A DNA stretch of 64,000 nucleotides from Nocardioides mesophilus (GCF_014395785.1 NZ_CP060713.1:1082501-1146500); one strand, 5' to 3'; counted from the first letter of the stretch, positions 27,804 through 38,223 are shown. Numbers and translations: made by a program. The notes: generated from the sequence alone by a model not told the origin.

Positions 27804-28549
27804 GCGTTGCGGGTGACCGGCTGGTTGGGCCGCGAGAGCGGCACCCACAGCGTGTAGCGGTCGGCGCGGAAGGTGGAGCGGGAGACCTCGATGGCGATGT
27901 TGCCGGCGAAGGCGCGGCGGGCGATCCGCAGCACCGGACCGCCGGGCGTGATGCCGAGCAGCTCGGCCTCCTCGGGCCGGGCCGCGGTGGCGTCGACCGA
28001 GTCCTCGCCCCAGGTGGGCAGCAGGTCGCGCCGCTGCAGCTCGGCGTAGAGGCTCTCCGGCAGCGGCTGCTCGAGGAAGTTGGGCACGATGCTGTCGGCG
28101 AGGTAAGCGTCCTCGATGCACATCGGGGTGCCGTCGGCGAGCCGGAGCCGCTGCCAGTGCACGACCTTGTCGCCCTCCTCGATCTCGAGGGCACGGGCGA
28201 CGCCCGGTCCGGCGGCCTCCATCCGGGCCAGCAGCGTGCGGGAGCCGGGGGCCATGCCGCGCCGGCCCATCTCCTCGGTGTAGCTGGACAGCCGCACCTG
28301 GACGTCGATCTTCGCGCGGGCCACGAAGGTGCCGCGCCCGGGCACGCGCTCGAGGAGTCCCTCGGAGACCAGGGCGTCGAGGGCCTGCCGCACCGTCATC
28401 CGGGCAACCCCGAAGTGCTGCACCAGCTCGCGCTCGGACGGCGCGGGGCTGCCCGGCTCGGCACCCTGGATCAGCCCACGGACGTACTCGCGGACCTGCA
28501 CGTGCTTGTGGACCTGTCGAGGTCGCTCCGGCGTCGTCACGTCGGCCAT
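27800..28549 (-). CDS. GntR-family regulator, HutC/UTRA subfamily, 249 aa
   Basis: The N-terminal winged helix (PSERELVQHFGVARMTVRQALDALVSEGLLERVPGRGTFV) is a standard GntR domain. Residues about 90-240 form a UTRA ligand-binding domain (RLRLADGTPMCIEDAYL). GGGGAGG precedes the ATG at 28549. It is first in a chain of overlapping genes running into the molybdenum hydroxylase locus, so it likely controls that operon; ligand unknown. Confidence 0.92.
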   Translation of the reverse strand: MADVTTPERPRQVHKHVQVREYVRGLIQGAEPGSPAPSERELVQHFGVARMTVRQALDALVSEGLLERVPGRGTFVARAKIDVQVRLSSYTEEMGRRGMAPGSRTLLARMEAAGPGVARALEIEEGDKVVHWQRLRLADGTPMCIEDAYLADSIVPNFLEQPLPESLYAELQRRDLLPTWGEDSVDATAARPEEAELLGITPGGPVLRIARRAFAGNIAIEVSRSTFRADRYTLWVPLSRPNQPVTRNA

Positions 28550-28627
28550 CGCACCTCCCCTCGGCCTCGTCCTGCTCACCATAGCCAATCGGCGAGCACC
28601 TGCGTCGTGATGATCGACACGAGGCCG

Positions 28628-28651
28628 AGGGGGCGGGGCGACTTGCCCCCT
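28628..28651 (-). terminator. Hairpin overlapping the ABC permease stop
   Basis: AGGGGGC (28628-28634) and GCCCCCT (28645-28651) form a perfect 7-bp stem with a ten-base loop. It includes the stop codon of the exporter permease. No U-tract. Confidence 0.35.
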
Positions 28652-31196
28652 ATTCGGTGGCGATGGCCTGCAGCACGTCGAGCCGCGCGGCCCGGCGGGC
28701 CGGCAGGACCGCGGCCAGCACCCCGACCAGGCCGGCCGCGACGACGTACAGCAGCAGCTGCCAGCCGGGCACCACCAGGACCTCGAGGCCGTCGTCGCGC
28801 AGCGACGACATCAGCGCGACGCCGAAGACGATGCCCATGCCCACGCCGAGGACCGCACCGAGGACCGCGATCACCACGGCCTCGAGACGGATCATCCGGC
28901 GCAGCTGGGCGCGGCTCAGCCCGATCGCGCGCAGCAGGCCGACCTCCCGGGTCCGCTCGATCACCGACAGGGCGAGCGTGTTGACGATGCCGAGCACCGC
29001 GATCACCAGCGCCAGCCCGAGCAGGGCGTAGATGATCGTGAGCAGCTGGTCGATGGGCGCCCGCTGCTCCTCGGCGAACCCGGCCTGGTCCTTGACGGTC
29101 ACCGTCGGCAGGTCGGCGGTCTGCTCCTCGATGGCGCGCTGCACCGCGAAGGCGTCGACGTTGTCCTTCAGGCCCACCAGCAGGTAGTTGTCGGCCGGCG
29201 CGAAGTCGGCGTTCTCGAGGGTCTTCAGCGTGGTGGTGAACGGCAGGAACAGCAGCGGGCTGTTGGAGTCGTAGATGCCGGTGACCTCCAGCCGCTCCTT
29301 GCCCGAGGGCAGCTTCAGCGTCACGGTGTCGCCGATCGCGAGGTCGTCGTCGGCGGCGCGCGACTCGCTGACCATCACGGTGCCGTCGCGCAGGTCCTCC
29401 ACCGACCCCGAGACCATGCCCACGTCGGCGACCCGCTCCAGCGTCTTCGGCTCGATCCCCATCAGGCCCTGCCCGCCGCCGTCGAAGGAGGCGTTGGCGT
29501 AGCGCAGCCGGCTCACCACGGCGACCCCGTCGGTCTTGGCGATCCGGTCGGCGATCGTGGTGGAGAACGGCACGCCGACCACGTTGGAGACGACCAGGTC
29601 GGCGAAGAAGTTCTCCTTCACCGTCTGGTCGACGCTGGCCTTGGCCGAGGAGCCGAGGATCGACATCGTGGTGACCAGCGCCAGGCCGATCATCAGCGCC
29701 GAGGCGGTGGCGGCGGTGCGCCGCGGGTTGCGCAGCGCGTTCTGCCCGGCGAGGTTCCCCACCGTCCCGTAGACCCGGCGGTAGAGCACCGCGCCGGACG
29801 CCACCACGGGGCGGCTGATCACCGGCGCCGCGGCCGCGACGCCGAGCAGCACCGCGAGGATCCCGCCGCCGACCCACCAGCCCGGCCGGGGCACGTCGGC
29901 GTACAGCCCGGCGAGCATGGCGCCGGCGCCGGCCACGATCAGCACCGCGCCGAACAGCAGCCGCCGGCGCAGCGAGGACTCGGGCATCGCCACGTCGTCG
30001 CGCAGCGCGGCCACCGGCGCGATCCGCGCCGAGCGACGGGCGGGGACGTACGCCGCGGCCACCGTCACGAGCACCCCGACGACGTACGCCGCCAGCACCG
30101 TCCGCGGGGCGAAGACCAGCGACTGGCCGGACAGGTCGAGGCCGAAGGTCGCGAACAGCGTCCGGATGCCCATGGCCAGCAGCACGCCGAGGCCGAGGCC
30201 GATCGTGGCGCCGACGAAGCCGAGCACCACCGCCTCGAACAGCACCGAGCGGGTGACCTGGCGACGGGACGCGCCCAGGGCGCGCAGCAGCGCCAGCTCG
30301 CGGCTGCGCTGCGCGACCAGGATCGAGAAGGTGTTGACGATCAGGAAGCTGCCGACCACCAGCGAGATGCCGGCGAAGATCAGCAGGAACGTGCTGATGA
30401 AGGAGATCGCCTGCACCAGGTCGCTGGCGGACTCGTCGGCGGCCTTGTCCCCGGTGACCGCTTCGAAGCCGGCGGGCAGCCGGGCAGCCACGTTGTCGCG
30501 CAGCTCCGCCTGGCTGATCCCGTCGGCGGTCACCCAGGCGTCGTTGTAGACGTCCTTGCCGTCGACGAAGAGCTTCTGGGCGGTCGCGGTGTCGAAGATC
30601 GTGATCGTCGCGCCGTTGGTCGAGGCGCCGTCCCCGAAGCTGGCCGTGCCGACCAGGGTGGGTCGCAGCACCGGCTGCTTCCCCGAGGTGACGAGCTGGA
30701 CGGTGTCGCCGATCAGGTAGCCGGCCTGCTCGGCGGTGCTCTCGTCGAGGACCACCTGCTTCGGGCCGGTGGGCTCGTGGCCGGCGGTGATCTCCAGCCC
30801 CTCGAGACCGTGCGCGGCCGGGGCGTCATTCCAGTTCAGGCCGATGCCGGGGGCGCCCTGCCCGCCGATGACCTTGCCGTCCTTGCCGACGACGAAGACG
30901 CCGAAGGAGGTCACGTTGCCGTCGGCGCGGGCCGCCCCGTCCACGGAGGCGAGGTCCTGCACCAGGGAGGCGGGAAGGGTCTTGGTGGTCGGGGTGCCGT
31001 CGTCGCTGCTGCCGCCGACCGGGCGGACGACCACGTCGCCGACCGAGGAGGCGAAGATCGCGTCGAAGGAGCGGGCGAGGGTGTCGGTGAAGATCATCGA
31101 GCCGGCCACGAACGCGACGCCGAGGACGATGGCGAACGTGCTCATGAGCAGGCGCAGCTTGCGCCCGAGCAGGCTCTTCCAGGCAGCTTTCAGCAT
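28650..31196 (-). CDS. ABC exporter permease with two FtsX domains (MacB-like), 848 aa
   Basis: Starts MLKAAWKSLLGRKLRLLMSTFAIVLGVAFVAGSM, a first membrane helix typical of actinobacterial FtsX-type permeases. A large extracytoplasmic domain follows, then three helices, a central pair, a second periplasmic-type domain and three C-terminal helices ending ARRAARLDVLQAIATE. Both FtsX cores show the ERTREVGLLRAIG-type coupling loop (first core: AQRSRELALLRALG). Family members export lipoproteins, peptides or drugs or act mechanically; the substrate is unknown. The start shares one base with the ATPase stop. Confidence 0.9.
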   Translation of the reverse strand: MLKAAWKSLLGRKLRLLMSTFAIVLGVAFVAGSMIFTDTLARSFDAIFASSVGDVVVRPVGGSSDDGTPTTKTLPASLVQDLASVDGAARADGNVTSFGVFVVGKDGKVIGGQGAPGIGLNWNDAPAAHGLEGLEITAGHEPTGPKQVVLDESTAEQAGYLIGDTVQLVTSGKQPVLRPTLVGTASFGDGASTNGATITIFDTATAQKLFVDGKDVYNDAWVTADGISQAELRDNVAARLPAGFEAVTGDKAADESASDLVQAISFISTFLLIFAGISLVVGSFLIVNTFSILVAQRSRELALLRALGASRRQVTRSVLFEAVVLGFVGATIGLGLGVLLAMGIRTLFATFGLDLSGQSLVFAPRTVLAAYVVGVLVTVAAAYVPARRSARIAPVAALRDDVAMPESSLRRRLLFGAVLIVAGAGAMLAGLYADVPRPGWWVGGGILAVLLGVAAAAPVISRPVVASGAVLYRRVYGTVGNLAGQNALRNPRRTAATASALMIGLALVTTMSILGSSAKASVDQTVKENFFADLVVSNVVGVPFSTTIADRIAKTDGVAVVSRLRYANASFDGGGQGLMGIEPKTLERVADVGMVSGSVEDLRDGTVMVSESRAADDDLAIGDTVTLKLPSGKERLEVTGIYDSNSPLLFLPFTTTLKTLENADFAPADNYLLVGLKDNVDAFAVQRAIEEQTADLPTVTVKDQAGFAEEQRAPIDQLLTIIYALLGLALVIAVLGIVNTLALSVIERTREVGLLRAIGLSRAQLRRMIRLEAVVIAVLGAVLGVGMGIVFGVALMSSLRDDGLEVLVVPGWQLLLYVVAAGLVGVLAAVLPARRAARLDVLQAIATE

Positions 31197-31984
31197 CAGC
31201 GCTGCTCCGCCGGGTCGGTGGCCGCGCGGTCGAGCTGCCGGGCGTCCATGTGCGCCATCCGGGCCAGCACGGTCTCGCGGTCGGGGTGGCGCAGCTCGTC
31301 GACGACCTTGCCGTCGGCGAGGAAGACCACCCGGTCGGTGTAGGCGGCCGCGACCGGGTCGTGGGTGACCATCACGATCGTCTGGCCGAACTCGTCGACG
31401 GAGCGGCGCAGCAGGGTCAGCACCTCGGCGCCGGAGCGGGAGTCGAGGTTGCCGGTGGGCTCGTCGGCGAAGACGATCGAGGGACGGCTGGCCAGGGCCC
31501 GGGCGACGGCGACGCGCTGCTGCTGGCCGCCGGAGAGGGCGTTGGGCCGGTGGTCGAGCCGGTCGCGCAGCCCGACGGTGTCGATGACGGTGGCGTACCA
31601 GTCGGGGTCCGGCTTGCGCCCCGCGATCGACAGCGGCAGCAGGATGTTCTCCTCCGCGGTCAGGGTCGGCACCAGGTTGAAGGACTGGAAGACGAAGCCG
31701 ATCTGGTCGCGCCGCAGCCGGGTCAGCTCCTTGTCCTTGAGCCGGGAGATCTCGGTCTCGCCGACGAAGACCGACCCGCTGGTCGCGGTGTCCAGCGCGG
31801 CGCAGCAGTGCATCAGGGTGGACTTGCCCGAGCCGGAGGGGCCCATGACAGCGGTGAACTCGCCGCGGTGCAGGTCGAGGGTGACGCCGTCGAGCGCACG
31901 CACCTCGGCCTGGCCGGAGCCGTAGATCTTGGTCAGGTTCAGCACGCGGGCCGCGTGGGTCTGGGTGAGGGTCTGCTCGGTCAC
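31196..31984 (-). CDS. ABC exporter ATP-binding protein (LolD/MacB type), 262 aa
   Basis: Walker A GPSGSGKS near residue 51, Q-loop FVFQSFNLVPTLTAEENILLPL, signature LSGGQQQRVAVARAL and Walker B IVFADEPTGNLDS, all typical of the MacB/LolD subfamily. It powers the permease encoded immediately downstream. The GTG start at 31984 overlaps a short upstream reading frame by four bases. Confidence 0.93.
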   Translation of the reverse strand: MTEQTLTQTHAARVLNLTKIYGSGQAEVRALDGVTLDLHRGEFTAVMGPSGSGKSTLMHCCAALDTATSGSVFVGETEISRLKDKELTRLRRDQIGFVFQSFNLVPTLTAEENILLPLSIAGRKPDPDWYATVIDTVGLRDRLDHRPNALSGGQQQRVAVARALASRPSIVFADEPTGNLDSRSGAEVLTLLRRSVDEFGQTIVMVTHDPVAAAYTDRVVFLADGKVVDELRHPDRETVLARMAHMDARQLDRAATDPAEQR

Positions 31985-32055
31985 GATGAGGTTCTGCCTT
32001 TCAGGGGTTCTCGGCGGGGCGCGGCGTCGGGCTCGTCGCCGCGGTTCTCCGTCAC
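31981..32055 (-). other. Candidate 24-aa leader ORF coupled to the ABC ATPase
   Basis: A GTG at 32055 lies five bases after TAGGTT (32066-32061), a good -10 box. It opens a 24-codon frame whose TGA overlaps the GTG of the ATPase gene as GTGA. The encoded peptide is charged, with four Arg and one Lys. It may be a leaderless translation-coupling ORF, or simply 5' untranslated RNA. Confidence 0.35.
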
Positions 32056-32180
32056 CCCCGAACCTAGGAGGTGGGTGGTGGCCTCCGACACCGGTTTACC
32101 GACTACTTCACCCCTGGTTCGTCCCTGGTTCGACCCTGACCGGACGAATACGACACCCTGGGTCTCATTCGCGCCGCTCC

Positions 32181-32209
32181 TAGAACACCTGTTCGAAGAG
32201 GCGTAGGCT
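32181..32209 (+). promoter_or_regulatory. LexA box (SOS box) and leaderless promoter of alkB
   Basis: TAGAACACCTGTTCGA at 32181-32196 matches the actinobacterial SOS consensus TCGAAC-N4-GTTCGA at all core GAAC/GTTC positions. A TAGGCT -10 box follows at 32204-32209, seven bases before the ATG. The box covers the -35/spacer region, so LexA binding would block transcription. Confidence 0.75.
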
Positions 32210-32216
32210 GCCGGCC

Positions 32217-32885
32217 ATGAGCGTGGACTTCCAGGCGTCCCTCTTCGACGACCTGCTCGGCGAGCCGGCGGCACCGGTCGGCGGCGCGCCGGCCGGGTTC
32301 GGCGACCTCGCCGCCGGCCTGCTGCGGCACCGGCTGGGCGCCGGCGCCTGGGTGGACGTGCGACCCGGCTGGGTCCGCGGGGCCGACGAGCTGTTCGCCC
32401 GGCTGGTGCGCGAGGTGCCGTGGCGGGCGGAGCGCCGGCAGATGTACGACCGGGTCGTCGACGTACCCCGGCTGCTGAAGTTCTACGACGCCCACGAGCC
32501 GCTGCCCGACCCGGTGCTCGCGCAGGCCCGCGAGCGGCTCAGCGCGCACTACGCCGAGGAGCTGGGCGAGCCGTTCACGACCGCGGGCCTCTGCTACTAC
32601 CGCGACGGGCGCGACAGCGTCACCTGGCACGGCGACCGGATCGGGCGCAGCAACCGCCACGACACCATGGTCGCGATCGTCTCCCTCGGCGACGCGCGCC
32701 GGCTCTCGCTGCGGCCGCGGCCAGGCCACGCCACCGGCGAGCCGGTCTCGTTCCTGGTCGGGCACGGCGACCTGCTGGTGATGGGCGGCTCGTGCCAGCG
32801 CACCTGGGAGCACGCCGTCCTCAAGAGCACCCGCCCGGTCGGCCCCCGGGTCAGCATCCAGTTCCGCCCGCACAACGTCCGCTGA
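32217..32885 (+). CDS. alkB: AlkB-like 2-oxoglutarate/Fe(II) DNA repair dioxygenase, 222 aa
   Basis: Oxidative demethylase for alkylated bases. VTWHGDRIGR carries the HxD iron ligands, RTWEHAVLK the distal His, and RVSIQFRPH the 2-oxoglutarate-binding Arg; CYYRDGRDSVTWH is the nucleotide-recognition region. The length is typical of bacterial AlkB. Its own SOS-type promoter fits a role in damage repair. It converges on groL with a shared terminator. Confidence 0.92.
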   Translation: MSVDFQASLFDDLLGEPAAPVGGAPAGFGDLAAGLLRHRLGAGAWVDVRPGWVRGADELFARLVREVPWRAERRQMYDRVVDVPRLLKFYDAHEPLPDPVLAQARERLSAHYAEELGEPFTTAGLCYYRDGRDSVTWHGDRIGRSNRHDTMVAIVSLGDARRLSLRPRPGHATGEPVSFLVGHGDLLVMGGSCQRTWEHAVLKSTRPVGPRVSIQFRPHNVR

Positions 32886-32892
32886 CGAACGA

Positions 32893-32926
32893 CAGGAGGC
32901 CCCGACCAGCCGGTCGGGGCCTCCTG
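32893..32926. terminator. Perfect bidirectional terminator between alkB and groL
   Basis: A 15-bp perfect stem (CAGGAGGCCCCGACC and its complement) with a four-base loop, eight bases after the alkB stop and 47 bases after the groL stop on the other strand. Placed to serve both convergent genes. Confidence 0.82.
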
Positions 32927-32972
32927 CTTGCTGCGGGTGCTGCGGGTGCTGTGGTGCGGGGTGGGGCTGGAC

Positions 32973-34730
<1,758 letters not shown>

Positions 34731-34732
34731 TC

Positions 34733-34759
34733 ATGGCACTCTCACGAGGAGAGTGCTAA
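34733..34759 (-). promoter_or_regulatory. CIRCE element 1 (HrcA operator) at the groL transcription start
   Basis: ATGGCACTC-N9-GAGTGCTAA; the right arm matches the CIRCE consensus perfectly and the left arm differs at two outer positions. It lies just downstream of the -10 box, over the predicted +1. Confidence 0.88.
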
Positions 34760-34763
34760 TGAC

Positions 34764-34793
34764 TTTTTAGCACTCGCCCCACCCGAGTGCAAG
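34764..34793 (-). promoter_or_regulatory. CIRCE element 2 overlapping the groL promoter
   Basis: TTAGCACTC-N9-GAGTGCAAG at 34767-34793; the left arm is perfect. Read on the minus strand it contains -35 TTGCAC (34792-34787), a 17-bp spacer and -10 TAAAAA (34769-34764). HrcA bound here would occlude both promoter boxes. The predicted 5' UTR is about 155 bases. Confidence 0.85.
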
Positions 34794-34824
34794 GCGGCGC
34801 GATGCGGCGGGGGTCCCGACTGTC

Positions 34825-34845
34825 CAGACCATGCGGCATGGTCTG
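34825..34845. promoter_or_regulatory. 21-bp perfect palindrome upstream of the groL promoter
   Basis: CAGACCATG, CGG, CATGGTCTG: nine-bp perfect arms. It sits about 30 bp upstream of the groL -35 box and beyond the terminator of the preceding gene, so an additional regulator site is the likely reading. The protein is unknown. Confidence 0.5.
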
Positions 34846-34914
34846 TCCGGGCCATTGACCCCCTCGACGGCCCGGTCCTAACCTGGGACCACCTCGTGGG
34901 TGCGACGGGGTTTC

Positions 34915-34950
34915 GGCCGGAGCGGCGCGCGCGAGCGCGCAGCTCCGGCC
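34915..34950 (-). terminator. Terminator of the ATP-grasp gene
   Basis: GGCCGGAGC (34915-34923) and GCTCCGGCC (34942-34950) form a 9-bp stem that extends through inner GCGCGC pairing. It begins two bases after the TAA stop. Confidence 0.7.
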
Positions 34951-34952
34951 AC

Positions 34953-35828
34953 TTACGTGTGCGGGCCGGTGTCCCCGAGCGCGTTCGCGACCAGGTCCGC
35001 GAACGCCTCCGCCAGCTGCGGCACCAGGTCGAGGTAGAGCCCCGGCTCGGTCACCTCCAGCTCGCTGAGCACCAGCTCGCCGCCCGGGAGCCGCATCAGG
35101 TCGGCCCGCGCATAGGCCAGCGGTACGCCGAGCAGCCGCTGCGCCGTCTCCACCGCCTCGCCGGCCAGGGCGGCGGCCTCAGTGCTCACCGGGACCGGGA
35201 CGGAGGCACCGCCGTACTCCTCGTGCACCCGGATCTCCCCGCCGGCCGGCCGCTTCTGCACCTGCGCGACGACCTGACCGCCCAGCACGAACACCGAGGT
35301 CTCCCCCTCGGTGCGGACCGACTCCACCAGCGGCTGCACCACCCAGGGGCCCGGCGCGAGCCCGGACGCGGGCTCGACGCCCGGACCGGCTGCGGGCGCG
35401 GGGTCGACCACCAGGACCCCGCGACCACCGGCACCGACGCGTGGCTTGACCACGGAGCGCCCGAACGCGGCGATCGCCGGCGCCAGCCCGCTGCGGTCCT
35501 CGACCACGACGGTGGGCACGACGGGCAGGCCGGCCTCGGCCAGCTGCACGAGGTAGGACTTGTCGGTGTTCCAGGCGAAGGCCGCGGCGCCGTTGAGCAG
35601 GGCCGGCCCCACCGAGTCCGCCCAGCCGAGGAACTCCTGGTGCCGGTGCTCGTAGTCCCACGTGCTGCGCACCGCGACGACGCCGGCCTCATCCCACCGC
35701 TGCGCCGGGTCGTCCCAGACGGTCCATCGCGCCGAGACGCCCCGCGCGGCCAGCGCCTCGAGGAGCAGCCCGCCGCCGACCTCGCCGTCGGGCAGCGCGG
35801 AGCAGGTCACCAGCAGCACCTCGGTCAT
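34953..35828 (-). CDS. ATP-grasp domain protein (RimK/glutathione synthetase-like), 291 aa
   Basis: ATP-grasp ligase fold: an N-terminal Rossmann-like domain (LLVTCSALPDGEVGGGLLLEALAARG), VAVRSTWDYEHR, then the ATP-binding part with VVKPRVGAGGRGVLVVD (phosphate loop), WVVQPLVESVRTEGETSVFVLGG and the metal-binding end YARADLMRLPGGELVLSELEVTEPGLYL. Members ligate carboxylates to amines. There is no biosynthetic cluster around it, so the substrate is unknown. Confidence 0.84.
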   Translation of the reverse strand: MTEVLLVTCSALPDGEVGGGLLLEALAARGVSARWTVWDDPAQRWDEAGVVAVRSTWDYEHRHQEFLGWADSVGPALLNGAAAFAWNTDKSYLVQLAEAGLPVVPTVVVEDRSGLAPAIAAFGRSVVKPRVGAGGRGVLVVDPAPAAGPGVEPASGLAPGPWVVQPLVESVRTEGETSVFVLGGQVVAQVQKRPAGGEIRVHEEYGGASVPVPVSTEAAALAGEAVETAQRLLGVPLAYARADLMRLPGGELVLSELEVTEPGLYLDLVPQLAEAFADLVANALGDTGPHT

Positions 35829-35838
35829 GCGACCGACG

Positions 35839-36129
35839 CTATCGAGGCGCCGACCGCTCCGGGGACGCGGGCAGCCGCAGCGAGCGCAGGCCGCCCAGCT
35901 CGACCCAGACCCGGTCCGGGGCGCGCACCACCCGGAGCAGCACGGCGTCGCACCCGCGACAGCGCAGCACCCAGTCCTCCCCGTGCCGGTAGGCCACCGT
36001 GGCCGCGAGCGGTGCCCGGGCGCCGCAGCCGAGGCACTCCCCGCGGGCCGCGGTGAGGTCGACGCCGAACGCCTCGGCCAGCGTCCCTGCCGCGGCGTTG
36101 CCGTCCAGGGGCTCGTGCTCGCCGCTCAT
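35839..36129 (-). CDS. DUF6510-type zinc-ribbon protein, 96 aa
   Basis: Small protein with two CxxC pairs, ECLGCGARAP and LRCRGCDAV, that probably bind one zinc. The ATG overlaps the stop of the oxidoreductase gene (ATGA), making it the last gene of the sulfite-oxidase-like module. In actinobacteria this three-gene order recurs as I recall; the role of the zinc protein is unknown. Confidence 0.75.
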   Translation of the reverse strand: MSGEHEPLDGNAAAGTLAEAFGVDLTAARGECLGCGARAPLAATVAYRHGEDWVLRCRGCDAVLLRVVRAPDRVWVELGGLRSLRLPASPERSAPR

Positions 36130-36848
36130 GGTTCCCCACCTCCTCCGAACCGCTCGGTGCGGATCCGGCCCGGCTCGTGGCCGAGCCCGACGAGCAGGCC
36201 GGTGACCGCCTCGACGAAGCCGGTGGGCCCGCAGACGAAGACCGTCGGCACCAGGGCCGGCTCCCAGGTCGCGGCGGCCAGGTCGGCGGCCCCCAGCCGG
36301 GCCCGCCTCGGCGCCCCGGTGGGCGGTCGCCGGGTCCAGAAGCACCGGACCTGCGGGCCGGCGGCGGCTCTGCCGAGCCGCTCCAGCTCGGCGGTGTAGA
36401 GCGCCGCGTCCGGGTCGCGCACGGAGTACAGCAGCCGCATCGGCGTGCTGTCCCGGAGCCGTTCGCGGGTGCGCAGCATCGCCATCAACGGCACCACGCC
36501 GCTGCCGCCGGCCACGAGCTGGACCGGCTGCCCGCCGTCCGGGTGCCAGACGAACCACCCTCCCAGGGGTCCGCGCAGCTCTAGGACGGTGCCGACCGCG
36601 AGGCTTCGCACGAGGTACGGCGACACCTCGCCGCCGTCGACCTCGACGACCGTGAGCTCCACGTCGGCGCCGGCCGCCGACGCCACCGAGTAGGACCGGA
36701 CCGCGGTGTAGCCGTCGGCCGCGGTGAGGCGTACGTCGACGTGCTGGCCGGCGCGGTGACCGGGCCAGCCGGGCACGTCGAGCACGAGGGTCCGCGCCTG
36801 GGCCGTCTCCTCGCGGACCTCCCGGACCGTGCCGAGCAGCCAGCTCAC
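36126..36848 (-). CDS. FAD/NAD(P)-binding ferredoxin-reductase-like oxidoreductase, 240 aa
   Basis: FNR-type reductase without its own iron-sulfur domain. [11 protein letters not shown] is the FAD-binding RxYS motif, [15 protein letters not shown] the NAD(P) pyrophosphate loop, and [13 protein letters not shown] the C-terminal signature. Coupled by GTGA to the upstream sulfite-oxidase-like gene, it is the probable electron partner of that molybdoenzyme. The GTG at 36848 is chosen for the overlap. Confidence 0.86.
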   Translation of the reverse strand: MSWLLGTVREVREETAQARTLVLDVPGWPGHRAGQHVDVRLTAADGYTAVRSYSVASAAGADVELTVVEVDGGEVSPYLVRSLAVGTVLELRGPLGGWFVWHPDGGQPVQLVAGGSGVVPLMAMLRTRERLRDSTPMRLLYSVRDPDAALYTAELERLGRAAAGPQVRCFWTRRPPTGAPRRARLGAADLAAATWEPALVPTVFVCGPTGFVEAVTGLLVGLGHEPGRIRTERFGGGGEP

Positions 36849-37443
36849 TCCTCGGAGTACCTCTGCTCGCGCCACGGGTCGCCGTAGGCGTGGTAGCCGA
36901 GGCTCTCCCAGAACCCGGGCTCGTCGTCCACCATCAGCCGGAGCCGGCGCAGCCACTTGGCGCTCTTCCACAGGTAGAGGTGCGGCACCAGCAGCCGCAC
37001 CGGCCCGCCGTGCTCGGGGAGAGCGGCTCCCCGTCGTAGGCGTGCACCACCCAGGCCTTGCCGTCGAGCAGGTCCTCCAGCGGCAGGTTGGTCGTGTAGC
37101 CGCCGTCGCTGGCCGCCATCACGAAGTCGGCCTCGGTCTCCACGTCGGCCAGGATCGCGTCGAGGCTCACCCCGGTCCAGCTCGTGCCGAGCTTGGACCA
37201 CCGTGTGACGCAGTGCAGGTCGACGGTGATCTCCTCGTGGGGCAGCGCCTGCAGCTCGGGCCAGGACCAGGCGTGCTCCTCGCCGGTCTCGGTGGTCACG
37301 CTCAGCTGCCAGGAGGCGAGGTCCACCCGCGGCGTGGGCCCGGCGGAGAGCACCGGGAAGTCGTCGGTGAGGTACTGGCCAGGAGGCAGGTCGGAGCGCG
37401 GGCGGCGGGGGCGGCCTGCGAATCCGGGCGTCGGGAGGGCCAT
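36845..37443 (-). pseudogene. Sulfite oxidase-like molybdopterin-dependent oxidoreductase, frame broken by one missing base
   Basis: Cytoplasmic SUOX-fold Mo-MPT enzyme. [20 protein letters not shown] contains the Cys that ligates molybdenum. The frame holds through HAYDGEPL, is lost at the G run 37016-37019, and continues in another frame as [22 protein letters not shown] to [11 protein letters not shown], the normal C-terminus. One added base gives 199 aa, the usual length of this short branch. Signal peptide absent. Probably intact in the organism. Confidence 0.84.
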
Positions 37444-37497
37444 GAGAGGAGTCTGGCACCGGCGCGCGGGCTCTGCCATCGGTCAGATGACTGCTCC

Positions 37498-38223
37498 TCA
37501 CCCCTTCAGCCGGTAGCCGACGAGCAGCGGTCCCCCGGCGCGCAGCAGCACCTCGACCGCGGCCCGGTGCAGCACCGCGGTGTCGCCGTAGAGCACAACG
37601 TGCCGGTGCCCGTCGACCAGCCGCTCGGCCAGGTCCGGGTCGGCGTCGCGCAGGGCCCGGGCCAGGGCCTTGCCGCCCCCGCTCCAGCGACCGGCCGTGG
37701 CCAGGGCCAGCTCGGCGGTCCGCTGCAGCACCGCGCCGGCCAGGTGGACGAGCTCGTCCTCCACGTCGCAGCCGGCCAGGTCGTCGAGCAGGTCGGTCAG
37801 CCGGTAGCGCATCGCGTCGAGCTCGGCGGCGTCCAGCGCTGGCGGGCCGGCGGCGATCCGGGCGGCCGCGGTCGCCGCGATCTCCGGGGCGATCCCGGCA
37901 GGGTCGGTGAGCACCGCCCCGAGCGCGCACATCCTCAGCAGCGAGCAGACCCGACGGCCGGCGTCCAGCGCCCAGAAGTGGTCGAGGCTCTGCCGGGTGT
38001 GCACGAACGCCTCCACGGTCCACCGCTCGTGCTCGAAGGTCTCCCGGTACGGCGCCGGCGGCCCGGCGAGCAGCACCACCACGTCGAGGTCGGAGGTGGG
38101 CGTCCGCTCGGCGGTGAGCACGCTGCCGCCGAGGAACGCCGCCCGCGCCTGCGGGAAGCGGCTGCCCACGAACGAGGCGGCGGCTTCGAGCGGCTCGGGT
38201 CGGTCGCCGTACATGGCCACCAT
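37498..38223 (-). CDS. Nucleotidyltransferase-fold protein (pol-beta-like), 241 aa
   Basis: [23 protein letters not shown] near residue 30 is the GS-x10-DxD signature of the pol-beta nucleotidyltransferase fold (first two carboxylates present). The C-terminal half is all-helical, as in minimal nucleotidyltransferase plus helical-domain proteins that modify antibiotics or tRNA. Substrate unknown. An alternative start at 38214 removes three residues. Confidence 0.75.
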   Translation of the reverse strand: MVAMYGDRPEPLEAAASFVGSRFPQARAAFLGGSVLTAERTPTSDLDVVVLLAGPPAPYRETFEHERWTVEAFVHTRQSLDHFWALDAGRRVCSLLRMCALGAVLTDPAGIAPEIAATAAARIAAGPPALDAAELDAMRYRLTDLLDDLAGCDVEDELVHLAGAVLQRTAELALATAGRWSGGGKALARALRDADPDLAERLVDGHRHVVLYGDTAVLHRAAVEVLLRAGGPLLVGYRLKG

